Positions 10,951 to 19,976 of a DNA stretch of 64,000 nt are shown here, piece by piece. The notes beneath the pieces are model-generated. The model searched no databases. It was not told where the DNA came from and worked only from the letters and a program-made list of their open reading frames with translations. The translations under genes and the position numbers were made by a program. The stretch covers positions 53,098,609-53,162,608 of the forward strand of contig CP136066.1 in assembly GCA_032622095.1 (NCBI GenBank). Reading direction: 5' to 3'. The first letter of the stretch is position 1. Each line of letters starts with the position of its first letter. This DNA is from Siphonodentalium dalli. Taxonomy: Eukaryota; Mollusca; Scaphopoda; Gadilida; Siphonodentaliidae.

Positions 10951-11802
10951 GACCATTAGCACGTCCCTGCTTCGATACACCCCTCCCGATAAAATGGAGC
11001 CACGTTACTGCCTCGATGTGTTATGATAAGAGTAGAGGATCAGTTTGAAATAATAGGATGGTCACAATATATATAATGCTATACCATCAAAATAATATTT
11101 TATTTTCACAAACTGAATGGTTGTAAATTTGTAATTTCTAAAAACAATGGTACCAAAATGTTTGTTGTACTCGGTATTACACTGACTTGTACTTACATAC
11201 ACACACTACAAACGAACCGTTTAATTGTTAACTTGCTCAGACAAGTGGTCATCAACTTAGCAATCCGTGAACCGATTGGATAGCTCTGATAAACGTTCAC
11301 CTCTCAACTTATGATTGGTTATTTCTTTTGTAACTTTGGCCCGCCGTGGTTCAATATATTGTTAATCACTCACAGGCAAAGGTTTGTCCGTAAGCAATCT
11401 ACAATAATCAACAGTAGATCTTTGTGAAATTTGCGAGATTTTGTTAGCTCATCGTTTCATAGTACCGGCGTTCTCACTAATCACAATATGATAGCACGCA
11501 TTGTAACTTCCCCATATAAATTGTTGTCAGTTATTTTAGCTCTATATACATGTCCGTCTAATTTGAACTGGTATTCAGATAACACTGATAACATGTGCAT
11601 GGGAGCAGAGTGGGGAGTTAGTTTTTTCTAAGTTTTACAGCTGCCTTTTAGGGGTTTCACCTCTCGCCCAGTCTAAGGTATTACAATAAATTTTCCCTGT
11701 ACTATGAAACCACTGTGATAGTTAACACAAATTTGTAATTACAAATTAATAAATACAATTTGTATTTACAGGTATAAAATTGTTCATAGTATTGACCCCT
11801 GG

Positions 11803-12186
11803 TCGTTAGCGAGTCAGACCTATTCTGTTCTTGCGTGAAAACATATAATAGTACACGATTACCCAATACTCCACACAATTAATGCTCAAGCATGCTTGGT
11901 GTCTCGTGTGTAATCCGATTTTCTGGGTAAGGGCCCATGACAACCAATCATATCTGCATACTACACACAAAACAAATTCAGGGTATGAAATAATAACTCA
12001 CCACATGCATACTCAATATCCTATGAGTTCCTCAAATATTGGTACACGATTGGCTAATTCGTTGATTGCTAATAAAATGGGACTGTCACAATGAATTTTT
12101 TGCCCATTCGATATCAAACTTATGTGGCGGAATATTGTTCCAATATGCCTCCTTCAATGAACTGTTCTTGCAGCAAACATGCATAA
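11803..12186. other. No gene seen
   Basis: This is AT-rich spacer between the inverted-repeat element and the degraded ORF. One short open frame (11882-12094) has no recognisable features. Confidence 0.4.
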
Positions 12187-14240
12187 TTTTCAAGTAACAA
12201 AAAGTTCACCATTCACGGGAGAGACCACAAAAAGTTTAAAAAATCGGAAACTGAGGGTCTGATTTCTCAAGGGCTGTTACCCGATCGATTCCGATGGTTG
12301 TGTACTGCGTGTGTGGAATACTCACAGCATGCGGCGACGTCTATCCAAGCTACTAGTGAAAGTGTACAACAGGCTGCATTCGGGGAAGTATTGAGTGCTA
12401 TAAGGGATGGTCGGCTTTCAAACGATGAACTTCAAATGTTAGCCTTTGAGTTAGGGAGGAGTCAATGTGCTGAAGTTTTTGATGGGACAAAGAACGTTAT
12501 TATTGATAATTACAATGTTGAATATTTGAAATATTTCTCCACTTCGGTGTGGTTTACATCGCAAAATCAGGTGATGACTAAATTTATTCTTGGAATAACT
12601 GACGCGGAAAGTAATACAAAGAAAATTAACTGCTTGTGCTTGGCAATGGAACATGTTTTACACGCGAGGCACTTGAACTATGTTGGTCCTTGTTCTTTCA
12701 TAATAAATTTATTAACCCACTATCTCACTGGAAGCAAGCCAATATGTGCACTAAATGGAACCCTTAGACCTTCCAGTTCCCACACAAGCATTCGGAAATG
12801 GATAAGTGATAATGGCAATGTACCGAATGTCGTTCCCAATGAAGGAGATTGCTTTACATTTTTTGATAATAATCAGGTTATTGGGAAAAGATGGCGCGTG
12901 GAGGACGATTCTAAGCCTGACATATGCATCACAACAAACATTTTTAATTTATTTCCTGGACCTCTTTCTAACCTTCAGTGGAATGAGGATCTATCCCCAC
13001 GACACTGGACTTTTATTAAAGCAGAACATCGCCAAAATGTTTTTAATTCGCTCACGACCTTATTGACAACGATGAAGCTGTGTTTCGCACAGAACGCTCT
13101 AAGTATATTAATTCTGTTTTAAAAGAGATTGTGCATGAAAATTCAGTGTTGGTGAGCACAGACGATAAGGGACAATTTGTTGAGTTTAGTGATTCAAATC
13201 CTATTTTGAAACAAACAAATGACAATAATTCAGATCACTATGCTTTTGTTGATGGCTGCCAATCTAGTTCGCCGCCCACAGCTGTAGTCGGTGAGCCCAT
13301 TTTTGAAAATCCAAATGGTTGTGAGTCGGTAACAACTATACTAGACAACTTGAATCATGATTTATCAGTGTTTAGTGGTCGGAAATGGAACATTCTAGGT
13401 TGTGATGGGTCGCCATTCACCCTGGCTCATAGACTGATTGACATTTCTTTCATTTGTATACAATGTTCTAATAATTATATTGGAGAGGACGTATTCATAC
13501 GGCACCAGTTGGAAAGTCATGGTAAATGTAACTATAAAATTAAAGCTGCTGACATGAAATATGGGGACATATTTGTGTTACCTGGATTTGGCCATTTAGA
13601 ACTGAACCTAGTGAAAGCATTTTTTTAAATATATTGGGATATAATTCTGAGTCGTGTTGCTAACATGTTAGGATTCAGATCACCGAAAGCCATCGCCAGC
13701 TGTATTAGATGTGCCGATCACCATAAGGCGTGGCAAATGTTGCAAATGGTATTTGAAGGAACCAAGGATGAAATTTTTCATAATTATGTCACATATTGTT
13801 CTTCGTCTAACGAAACTATTTCGGAAAATGGACTATATAACTACATACAAAATAGTCGAAATTCTAATTTGAAGACAATGTTCACAATGTCATTAACATT
13901 TGTATTTAAGCTGGTTCGAGCTGTTATAATGAGGAACAACAGTTCAATAGCACACGCGGCCTTAACAAAATTGTGTTTGTTATTTTTTTGTACAAATTCA
14001 CCAAATTATAGAGAGATATATGTTAGATACTGTCTTTTGCGAGTATTGATGCCAAAAGATGTTCGAATTCTCACAGAAAAGAATATTTCATTCTCAGTTT
14101 CTGATCACTCTAGCAAAGCGGAAGGCGGCGACTTCGTGTTGGAAGCCAAAAATAAAAAAAATAAAAGCTTGGCTGCCACCAGGTGTCCCGACAAAGGAAA
14201 CGTGGCTGGAGGTTTGTCGCGGCGTGGATGACCTGGATAA
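12187..14240 (+). pseudogene. Degraded large ORF resembling the uncharacterised DUF6589-type family
   Basis: Three consecutive frames join into one protein of about 680 residues. The N-terminal part (12187 to about 13048) has CTAC-type cysteines (RWLCTACVEYS). A frameshift at about 13045-13050 leads to frame 3, which holds an HDLIDNDEAVFRTER stretch, CDGSPFTLAHRLID, and a C-x2-C-x15-H-x4-H zinc-finger-like motif. After PGFGHLELNLVKAFF there is one in-frame TAA (13626-13628), then the same frame resumes with VANMLGFRSPKAI and DHHKAWQML. A further shift in an A-run near 14160 restores KAWLPPGVPTKETW. The coding run ends at a good donor, AAG|GTATGT, at 14240/14241. The motif order resembles DUF6589-type proteins of aquatic invertebrates as I recall them; the biochemical role is unknown. 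One stop and two indels indicate a pseudogene. Confidence 0.7.
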
Positions 14241-14287
14241 GGTATGTTATATAAACTAAGTGTTTTATATTGAAGGATATTTATTTA

Positions 14288-14536
14288 TTATTTCCCTCGG
14301 TTAGTTGGTCGTCGTCCGCGACGACCCCTTCCTCTGTTACCACCACCACCTCGTGTTGCGACGCAACCACCTCGTCCTTTCCCGCCATCTCCCCCTGGTG
14401 CTGCCACGACGGTATCTTTAACATGAATCAAGTCCAGGCTCTCCTGTCTTCCTTTCTGTACTGCCTCATATGATTCCCGATCTCTTTGAAATGAGAGAAC
14501 ATAATAACACACTTTATTGTAATGATAATCCATCAT
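14288..14536 (-). CDS. Short Gly/Arg-rich (RGG) ORF, doubtful
   Basis: The 82-residue minus-strand ORF begins MMDYHYNKVCYYVLSFQRDRESYEAVQKGR and ends in a Gly/Arg-rich tail with repeated RGG and GRGRRGRR. RGG tails bind RNA in many families, and a similar basic tail could belong to a transposon-encoded protein. I see no domain, partner exon or polyadenylation signal. The tail could simply be a GC-rich low-complexity patch, so this is a weak call. Confidence 0.22.
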   Translation of the reverse strand: MMDYHYNKVCYYVLSFQRDRESYEAVQKGRQESLDLIHVKDTVVAAPGGDGGKGRGGCVATRGGGGNRGRGRRGRRPTNRGK

Positions 14537-14749
14537 TTTGCGGCCATTCTGGAAGCCATCTTCCAGTAAATTTGGTGCAAGCAGTTAATAATTATATATT
14601 ATTGGGCTCTAAACTTATTGTTAAGTATTTGGAATGAGTATATGGTTACATTAGATGCAATTCGATGAATAGTTCTGGGTTTACAGCGTGTACCACTGAG
14701 TGTGCACATCGACCATAGGGTTATGTCACTCGGAGATGGAGGCTGCTCC

Positions 14750-15375
14750 CACTACTGCACACACAACCCATTAAAATCTCATTAAAATCTCATTAAAATC
14801 CCATTAAATATCATAAATCCATTACTTTATGCCATTAATTCTCGTAACAAAAAATATAATGGGTTTCCCAGAACCCATTAAAAACCATTACATTTTGTTA
14901 TTTTAATGGCCAATACTGCTCTATTTCCCATTAATCATCAACCATGTATTGTTAATGCCCATTAGATGCCCTTAAAATTTGTAAAGACTACAATTTAATG
15001 GCCATAGTCTCTAATATTTTAATGGCTATTATCCATCTATTATATGTATTTGAGTGTTTAATGGCCATTAATTAAGTATTTTGAGAAATTTATACCCACA
15101 ACTGCCCATAACTGTTGTACCCATGATGGTTAATGGCCATTAACTTATGATTTGAAAACTTGTTGCCCATTAATTATATATTAATGACCATTACTTATAT
15201 GCATTTGTGTGTTTAATGGCCATTATCTAATCATTTTGAAAAATTAATGGCTATCACCTCAATAGTGCTGGTGCTTAATGCCCATTAACTTAGTAATAAA
15301 CAAATTAAGGGCCCTAAATGATGGTTAATGTCCATTAACATATAATTGGAAAAATGAATGCCCATCAAACTCATT
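14750..15375. repeat. Irregular array of TTAATGG / CCATTAA words
   Basis: Over about 620 bp, TTAATGGC-like words occur about seven times (near 14903, 14996, 15019, 15058, 15131, 15213, 15244). CCATTA-like words occur about fourteen times (near 14769 to 15332). Several are fused as TTAATGGCCATTAA palindromes (15058-15071, 15131-15144, 15213-15225). Spacing varies from about 15 to 70 bp, and the bases between the words are not conserved. Confidence 0.8.
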
Positions 15376-15390
15376 AAGAACTGAAAGTTT

Positions 15391-15513
15391 GCTTCCTGTA
15401 TTTCTAGATATGATCGATGTATGAAAGCAGGTTGCAGTGTGTAGCGCCGAAGCGCTCCTCACATAACTTTGTCAGGCCAACCTGATTTCATAACGCATGG
15501 AAATACAGGAAGC
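15391..15513. repeat. Inverted repeat (possible small foldback element)
   Basis: GCTTCCTGTATTTC at 15391-15404 is repeated inverted as GAAATACAGGAAGC at 15500-15513. A weaker internal pairing involves ATGAAAGCAGGTTG and CAACCTGATTTCAT. It lies immediately right of the TTAATGG word array and may be a terminal hairpin of that element or a separate MITE. Confidence 0.7.
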
Positions 15514-16180
15514 ATTATTTATATTTACACACCAAAAAGAACATTCAATGGAAATTGGTTTCGAATATTGAATAAAATGAATGATTTGCACAGCTGATTT
15601 GCACCGTTTTCTAGTGAAAAATAGAATGTTGAAAGCGACAGGCGCGTTATTAACGTAATTCCTACGTTACACCTGTGAAGCAGGTGTCACTTCTTTCACA
15701 CTTTACGCATTACGGTTGCTCCATCAGCTGATCAGTTCCTGACCAAACAGAAGACTTGATTCAGTCTCGGTACCCGAAGTGGAAGTAGAAGTGTAAATAT
15801 TATTAATTAATCTTATTGGAATATGAAAATTGATGTTCATCACTTTCCAAATGTGGTTTCTTTTAGATTCTAATGAAATAAATTGGAATGTGCTAGTTGT
15901 GCCTGTGCAACTTAAGCTTGTTAAACTGCTTTGATATATAAAATACCAATACAACCCAAATGCAAAACAGTTTTCATGGATAGAAATGTAATCATGTCTG
16001 ATGATCAGTGTGTTTTATTAATTAGATAATTTGATTTATGTGATCACTCAGATCCAAGAGACACTACCCCCACCAGTGACAGCCCTGCCACTACTGCATG
16101 GAATATTTAAATGACAACACATGAGTGGGTTATGATCTCAGCTTTAATGAAATTATAAGCTTGTCCTGCAGATAGCCCAT
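15514..16180. other. No gene seen
   Basis: This is AT-rich spacer between the hairpin and the 3' end of the tyrosine-recombinase retrotransposon. I see no coding signal. Confidence 0.4.
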
Positions 16181-16671
16181 ACGCATGGAAAACCAATTAA
16201 GCAGAGCCTTCGCTCTGACGAGAAGACGAAGCAGAGAACGCTGAAGAAATACTGCTGTACAGCGCAGGCATGAGCATGGCCCGACGAGCTAAGGTACGAT
16301 TCGGAGCCGGCGCCCAAGAATTGCTATGAGGTGCCCTAAGCAATAAGCACACACGGCCACCAGGGAGAAGCACAACGAGTGCGACGCAGGAATGGCAGTA
16401 GAGACCACTGGACAGCCCAACTCCCTATGGCTAAGCACAGGCCTGGAATATTACACTCAGGCTACAGATCGAGAGCACTCTCAAATAAGCATAAGATGAC
16501 TGCGCAGTCATAAACATACTAAGCTACTATTGATAAGCCACCCATCAAAGTTACCAGACAGGTTATAACGCTATGGCGACACTACCACTACCACTATCTG
16601 CAGGACCGCCATAGAGTGCGCAGCACTCCCCCAAACCAGGAGCTCCATGCCCAAATACATCAATGAAACAG

Positions 16672-17358
16672 TTAAACCACCGGGAAAACCATAGTGTCAG
16701 ATGCCAGGAAGGTCTCCAGGGCGCCCTGGAGACTATTCAGATATATATCGTTGCCGACGGGGGAGAGATTGATCCCATCTGAACGATACATGCCCTTATC
16801 AGAAGCGCAAATGTCGGGGTGCTTGATGCCACGACCCCCGTGATGCAAGACGAAGCCCAACATGCGTTGGTTAAAGTCCCGGCGCTGGCGAGCACCAATA
16901 CTCAGGCGATGGGCGTTGTGCCAATAGCGGCGCGGGAACACGTGTGACCAAATAAGGGTGCAGTCAGGCAAAGTTTCCTGCACATAAGAAAGTTCCCGCT
17001 TAACACTGGCACGCAAGTCACGGTACCCACCGGCGGTGATGTCGTTAGAACCAAGCTGGATGATGATGTGGGTAGGATGCCGAGACTGCGGACAAGCGGC
17101 GAGCTCCCGGTCGAACGTGGCGTGGAAATCGCCCCAGAGCATCCCACGAGTGCCGATCCATCTAACAGAAGCGCCGCGGCTGGACAGCTGGAGATGTTGG
17201 CCAACAGGACGCCGCACAGCACGCTGGTGAGCCCAGTAGACGTGGGACGAACCCAAGACCCAGATAATGGCTACTGAAACGAGACTAAGCAGATGTTGAG
17301 TGGATGTATCGACGACAAACATCAGACCGCCAACGACCCCGGCGTTGGATGGCATGGT
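16672..17358 (-). CDS. SGNH/GDSL-type hydrolase encoded by the retrotransposon
   Basis: The useful part of a longer open frame starts at about 17358 (MPSNAGVV) or 17322 (MFVVDTSTQ), just before the recombinase stop at 17285. It ends at 16672, giving about 215-228 residues. Block I reads IIWVLGSSHVYWAHQRAV, with GSS where classical enzymes have GDS. Block III reads HIIIQLGSNDI with the expected Gly-x-Asn-Asp. Block V reads RSDGINLSPVGNDIYL, where the catalytic D-x-x-H is D-x-x-N, a change needing one base. SGNH folds hydrolyse esters or acyl groups. Such domains occur in CR1-type LINE ORF1 and, from memory, in some Ngaro elements. Loss of the His suggests weak or no catalysis in this copy. Confidence 0.82.
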   Translation of the reverse strand, partial: TMPSNAGVVGGLMFVVDTSTQHLLSLVSVAIIWVLGSSHVYWAHQRAVRRPVGQHLQLSSRGASVRWIGTRGMLWGDFHATFDRELAACPQSRHPTHIIIQLGSNDITAGGYRDLRASVKRELSYVQETLPDCTLIWSHVFPRRYWHNAHRLSIGARQRRDFNQRMLGFVLHHGGRGIKHPDICASDKGMYRSDGINLSPVGNDIYLNSLQGALETFLASDTMVFPVV

Positions 17359-18196
17359 AAGGGGTGCCCAGATCCGCCAGATAGGTAGCACCACCCGAAC
17401 GAAATGAATGCGGCGTGATATATTGTCGAGAGCCGGACGTACGCAAAGCCTGATGGAGCACGGCCCGAAACTGCGCGACTGTGAGCGGGATCTAAGCCTG
17501 GTGAGAAAGGAACAGTCCCGACCGGGAGCTGCGAATGGCAAGAAATGTGGTGGCCGCGCGCAGCGGGCAGATATGTGGATCCGTCGGCAGGCACGGAATG
17601 CGAATATGAGCGGGAGGACCACATTGGTTCGTTTTAGAATGCCGGAGCCAAACGTCAATGGCGGAGCCGCACAACGAGACATCGCGAAGAAATATAGCAT
17701 GTCCAAAGTCGGCCTTGGACACAGCAGCCAGTTCCCCCACGCGGAACAGTCCAAAAAAGGCCATCGAAAAGGCAGACGTAAACAAAGCCACCTCATGTGG
17801 CGACGAGCATATGCGAGGAAGCACGCGGAGCAAGGTGCGCAGCAAAGGTAGTGTCACTGGAGCAGGACGAGATGATGAAGGCGTCAAGCGACGGACCCCG
17901 GTCAATAGTTGGCGAATGAGGTAAGTCGAAGTGGGATCTCGCATACCCCGGAGTCGATGCTGCCGACCGATGGCAGCCAGGTAGGTGGAAATGGTTGAAG
18001 CAGAATGCTGGGAGCGATGAAGCCCCGCGATAAACCCGACGATAGCGTGTTCCGGGAGCGGCCAGGAAACGGCCAAGCGATGCTGGTGTGCGAAATCGAG
18101 ATAAGCCCGTATGGCGGTGCGATACGTGCGGTGAGTTTTTGGCGCCCGGGAGGAAGTCAAAAGCAGCGTCACATGTCGACGCAGGTCCACAGGCAC
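17285..18196 (-). pseudogene. Tyrosine recombinase with one in-frame amber codon
   Basis: The recombinase integrates the circular cDNA in this element class. The N-terminal core-binding region (residues 1-105, SRAPKTHRTYRTAIRAY) is followed by the catalytic domain. This has the first Arg in FFGLFRVGELAAVS (R152) and the beta-hairpin Lys in LRHSKTNQ (K188). A TAG at 17494-17492 follows GLFLSHQA. The same frame then continues with IPLTVAQFRAVLHQAL, the HxxR box in TPHSFRSGGATYL, GRWRSDV and the nucleophile context RRYIHSTSA, ending at TAG 17287-17285. All catalytic positions are present once the amber codon is ignored. It may be a single disabling mutation, a sequencing error or a readthrough site. 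The reading starts inside the RT ORF. Confidence 0.85.
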
Positions 18197-19976
18197 CTGG
18201 GAAATGGTGTTGGCGTTCGGGCGCAGACGGCGCCAGTCGACGGAAACGTTTCATCTGGAAACGAGAGAGGCTGTCAGCGAGAGCATTATCAAGAGACGCG
18301 ATCCATGAAGCACGCAAGGAGATGTTGTGAGACAGGAGCAGCAGGACCAGCTGGCGCAACAGGGCCATGAGCGGCTTGCATTTGGAAGTTTGGTCGTTGA
18401 TGGCGCGGACCACGGTAATGTTATCACAGTGTAAATGGAGGCGATGATTCCGGAGGCGACGCCCCCAGACGCTGATGGCCACTAAGACTGGGAACATCTC
18501 GAGGACACCCATATTGCGGGTCAGGCCCAAAGCATGCCAAGGAAGGGGCCACTTGCCAAAAGCCCAAAGGCCGTTGAAATAAGCGCCAAAGCCGCCGGAC
18601 TGACCACCACAAGCGTCTGTGTGGAAATTGATGTCGGTATCATGGAGCCAGGTCGCAGAAGGGAAAAGGTAGATCCCATTGAATGACGCGAAGAACTGTA
18701 ACCACGTGGCCAAATCGGCACGCATGCCAGAATTAATTCGGATTTTGTGATGCGGCTTAGAAAATCCCTGCAGGGCATCAATCAGGCGACGACAAAATGG
18801 GCGGCCCGGACGAATCGCCTTGCACGCAAATTGTAATGAGCCAATGAGCGACTGTAGTTCACGGACCGAGATTTTACGGCAGCGCAAAGCCATAGAGATT
18901 TTGGACTGAATGGCTGTGAGCTTCTCAGCAGGGAGACGCACCGCGTTAGCCAACGTATCGAGTTCGAGACCAAGGTAGCAGAGCTTCGAGGTGGGCGAGA
19001 CCGTTTTTTCATGAGCAATAGGTACGCCAAGATCAGAGCAAACGCGATGAAACATGTCAAGACTGTCTGAGGCCTGGGACGTGGCTGGCGGACCACAGAA
19101 CAGGAAGTCATCGCAGTAGTGCAAGATGTGTGGGTTGCCGGACCGCTGCTTAACAACCCATTCCAAAAATGTCGAGAATTTTTCAAAAGTTGCGCATGAC
19201 ACGCTGCAGCCGAAAGGTAAGCATTTGTCGAAATAATACATGTCGTCGAGTTTAAAACCAAGTTGATCGAAATCGCCCGGGTAGATGCGAAGATTACGAT
19301 AAGCAGCCTCCAAATCCCCGCGCGCGAGCAAAGTCCCGGCCCCAAGGGACTGGATGGTGGCAACAGCAGCGTCAAAACTGGTATATGTGACAGTAGTGAA
19401 TTCGCGCGGAATATGATCATTGAGCGACCGGCCTGCCGGATAGGAGAGGTGATGGATGAGACGGAATGAGTCAGGTTCATGTTTAGGCACCAGTCCAAGC
19501 GGCGACACGCGGAGCGTTGGAATTGGACGAGCACAGAAAGGACCAGCAATGCGACCAAGGCGAACTTCCTTAAGGATCTTTTCCCGGACGACCTCGGGAC
19601 GGTCACGAGCAGACTTGAGGTTCGGAGCGTCAGTTGGCATACGCGGGCCAGTATAATGGAGTGGAAAACCATGAGTAAAACCGAACCGGAGTTCCCGCGC
19701 GACTTGGTGGCGAGGGTACCTCCCAAGCCACCAACACAAATAGTCTAGATTAACGGCGGAAGGGGCGAGCTGGTAGACGCTGCTGGCGACCGCCGCGGGC
19801 TGAGCGGCGAAAGTCTTGTCCATGGGCAGCGGTTGCGGCATGAGGCTCTGAGCAGATGTTGCAGATGTGTCGAAAACGACAGTTTGGCCAGGAGCAGCGG
19901 CCGGCGTTGAATTCAAAACAGACGGGACTGGGACGGCCCGGACGCGTGGGAAAATTGTCCGCACGCCCGGAGGCAC
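17793..19976 (-). CDS. Reverse transcriptase / RNase H polyprotein
   Basis: The 727-residue frame copies element RNA into DNA. Residues 1-75 overlap the gag zinc motif and are probably not translated as shown. The RT domain occupies about 150-345: PLGLVPKHEP, FRLIHHLSYPAGRSLNDHIP, the first catalytic Asp in ARGDLEAAY (D221), LPFGCSVSCATFEKF, and HYCDDFLFCG with the YxDD box at 287-290 (Y-C-D-D, where many DIRS-type elements have Leu). RNase H follows at about 448-575, with D454 (FHTDACGG), E493, D518 (HCDNITVVRAI) and D568 (NALADSL) in the expected order. The C-terminus overlaps the recombinase in another frame and is likely a shadow. No integrase or methyltransferase is seen. Confidence 0.92.
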   Translation of the reverse strand: MPPGVRTIFPRVRAVPVPSVLNSTPAAAPGQTVVFDTSATSAQSLMPQPLPMDKTFAAQPAAVASSVYQLAPSAVNLDYLCWWLGRYPRHQVARELRFGFTHGFPLHYTGPRMPTDAPNLKSARDRPEVVREKILKEVRLGRIAGPFCARPIPTLRVSPLGLVPKHEPDSFRLIHHLSYPAGRSLNDHIPREFTTVTYTSFDAAVATIQSLGAGTLLARGDLEAAYRNLRIYPGDFDQLGFKLDDMYYFDKCLPFGCSVSCATFEKFSTFLEWVVKQRSGNPHILHYCDDFLFCGPPATSQASDSLDMFHRVCSDLGVPIAHEKTVSPTSKLCYLGLELDTLANAVRLPAEKLTAIQSKISMALRCRKISVRELQSLIGSLQFACKAIRPGRPFCRRLIDALQGFSKPHHKIRINSGMRADLATWLQFFASFNGIYLFPSATWLHDTDINFHTDACGGQSGGFGAYFNGLWAFGKWPLPWHALGLTRNMGVLEMFPVLVAISVWGRRLRNHRLHLHCDNITVVRAINDQTSKCKPLMALLRQLVLLLLSHNISLRASWIASLDNALADSLSRFQMKRFRRLAPSAPERQHHFPGACGPASTCDAAFDFLPGAKNSPHVSHRHTGLSRFRTPASLGRFLAAPGTRYRRVYRGASSLPAFCFNHFHLPGCHRSAASTPGYARSHFDLPHSPTIDRGPSLDAFIISSCSSDTTFAAHLAPRASSHMLVAT

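Larger units (their letters stand above)
8853..11802. mobile_element. ~2.95-kb element with terminal inverted repeats
   Basis: The left end CCGGGGTCAATACTATGAA (8853-8871) is matched in reverse complement at 11783-11802. Left subterminal repeats of ACTATGAA occur near 8868, 8932 and 9021, and an inverted set occurs near 11701 and 11783. A second symmetric motif, CAGGGACGTGGCGAC, is direct near 9087, 9165 and 9645 and inverted near 10595 and 10968. The whole is thus roughly an inverted-repeat structure. It carries no recognisable transposase and hosts a SINE at 10665-10950 and an AT-rich word array at 10185-10455. Target duplication was not established. The superfamily is unknown. Confidence 0.6.

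Noticed and set aside
17359-17796. N-terminal 146 residues of the long frame containing the SGNH domain
   Set aside because: They overlap the recombinase in another frame, have no domain of their own, and the SGNH fold begins where the recombinase ends.
18782-19726. Long 314-codon minus-strand frame overlapping the RT
   Set aside because: It is a shadow of the RT/RNase H frame, with no motifs and low-complexity composition.
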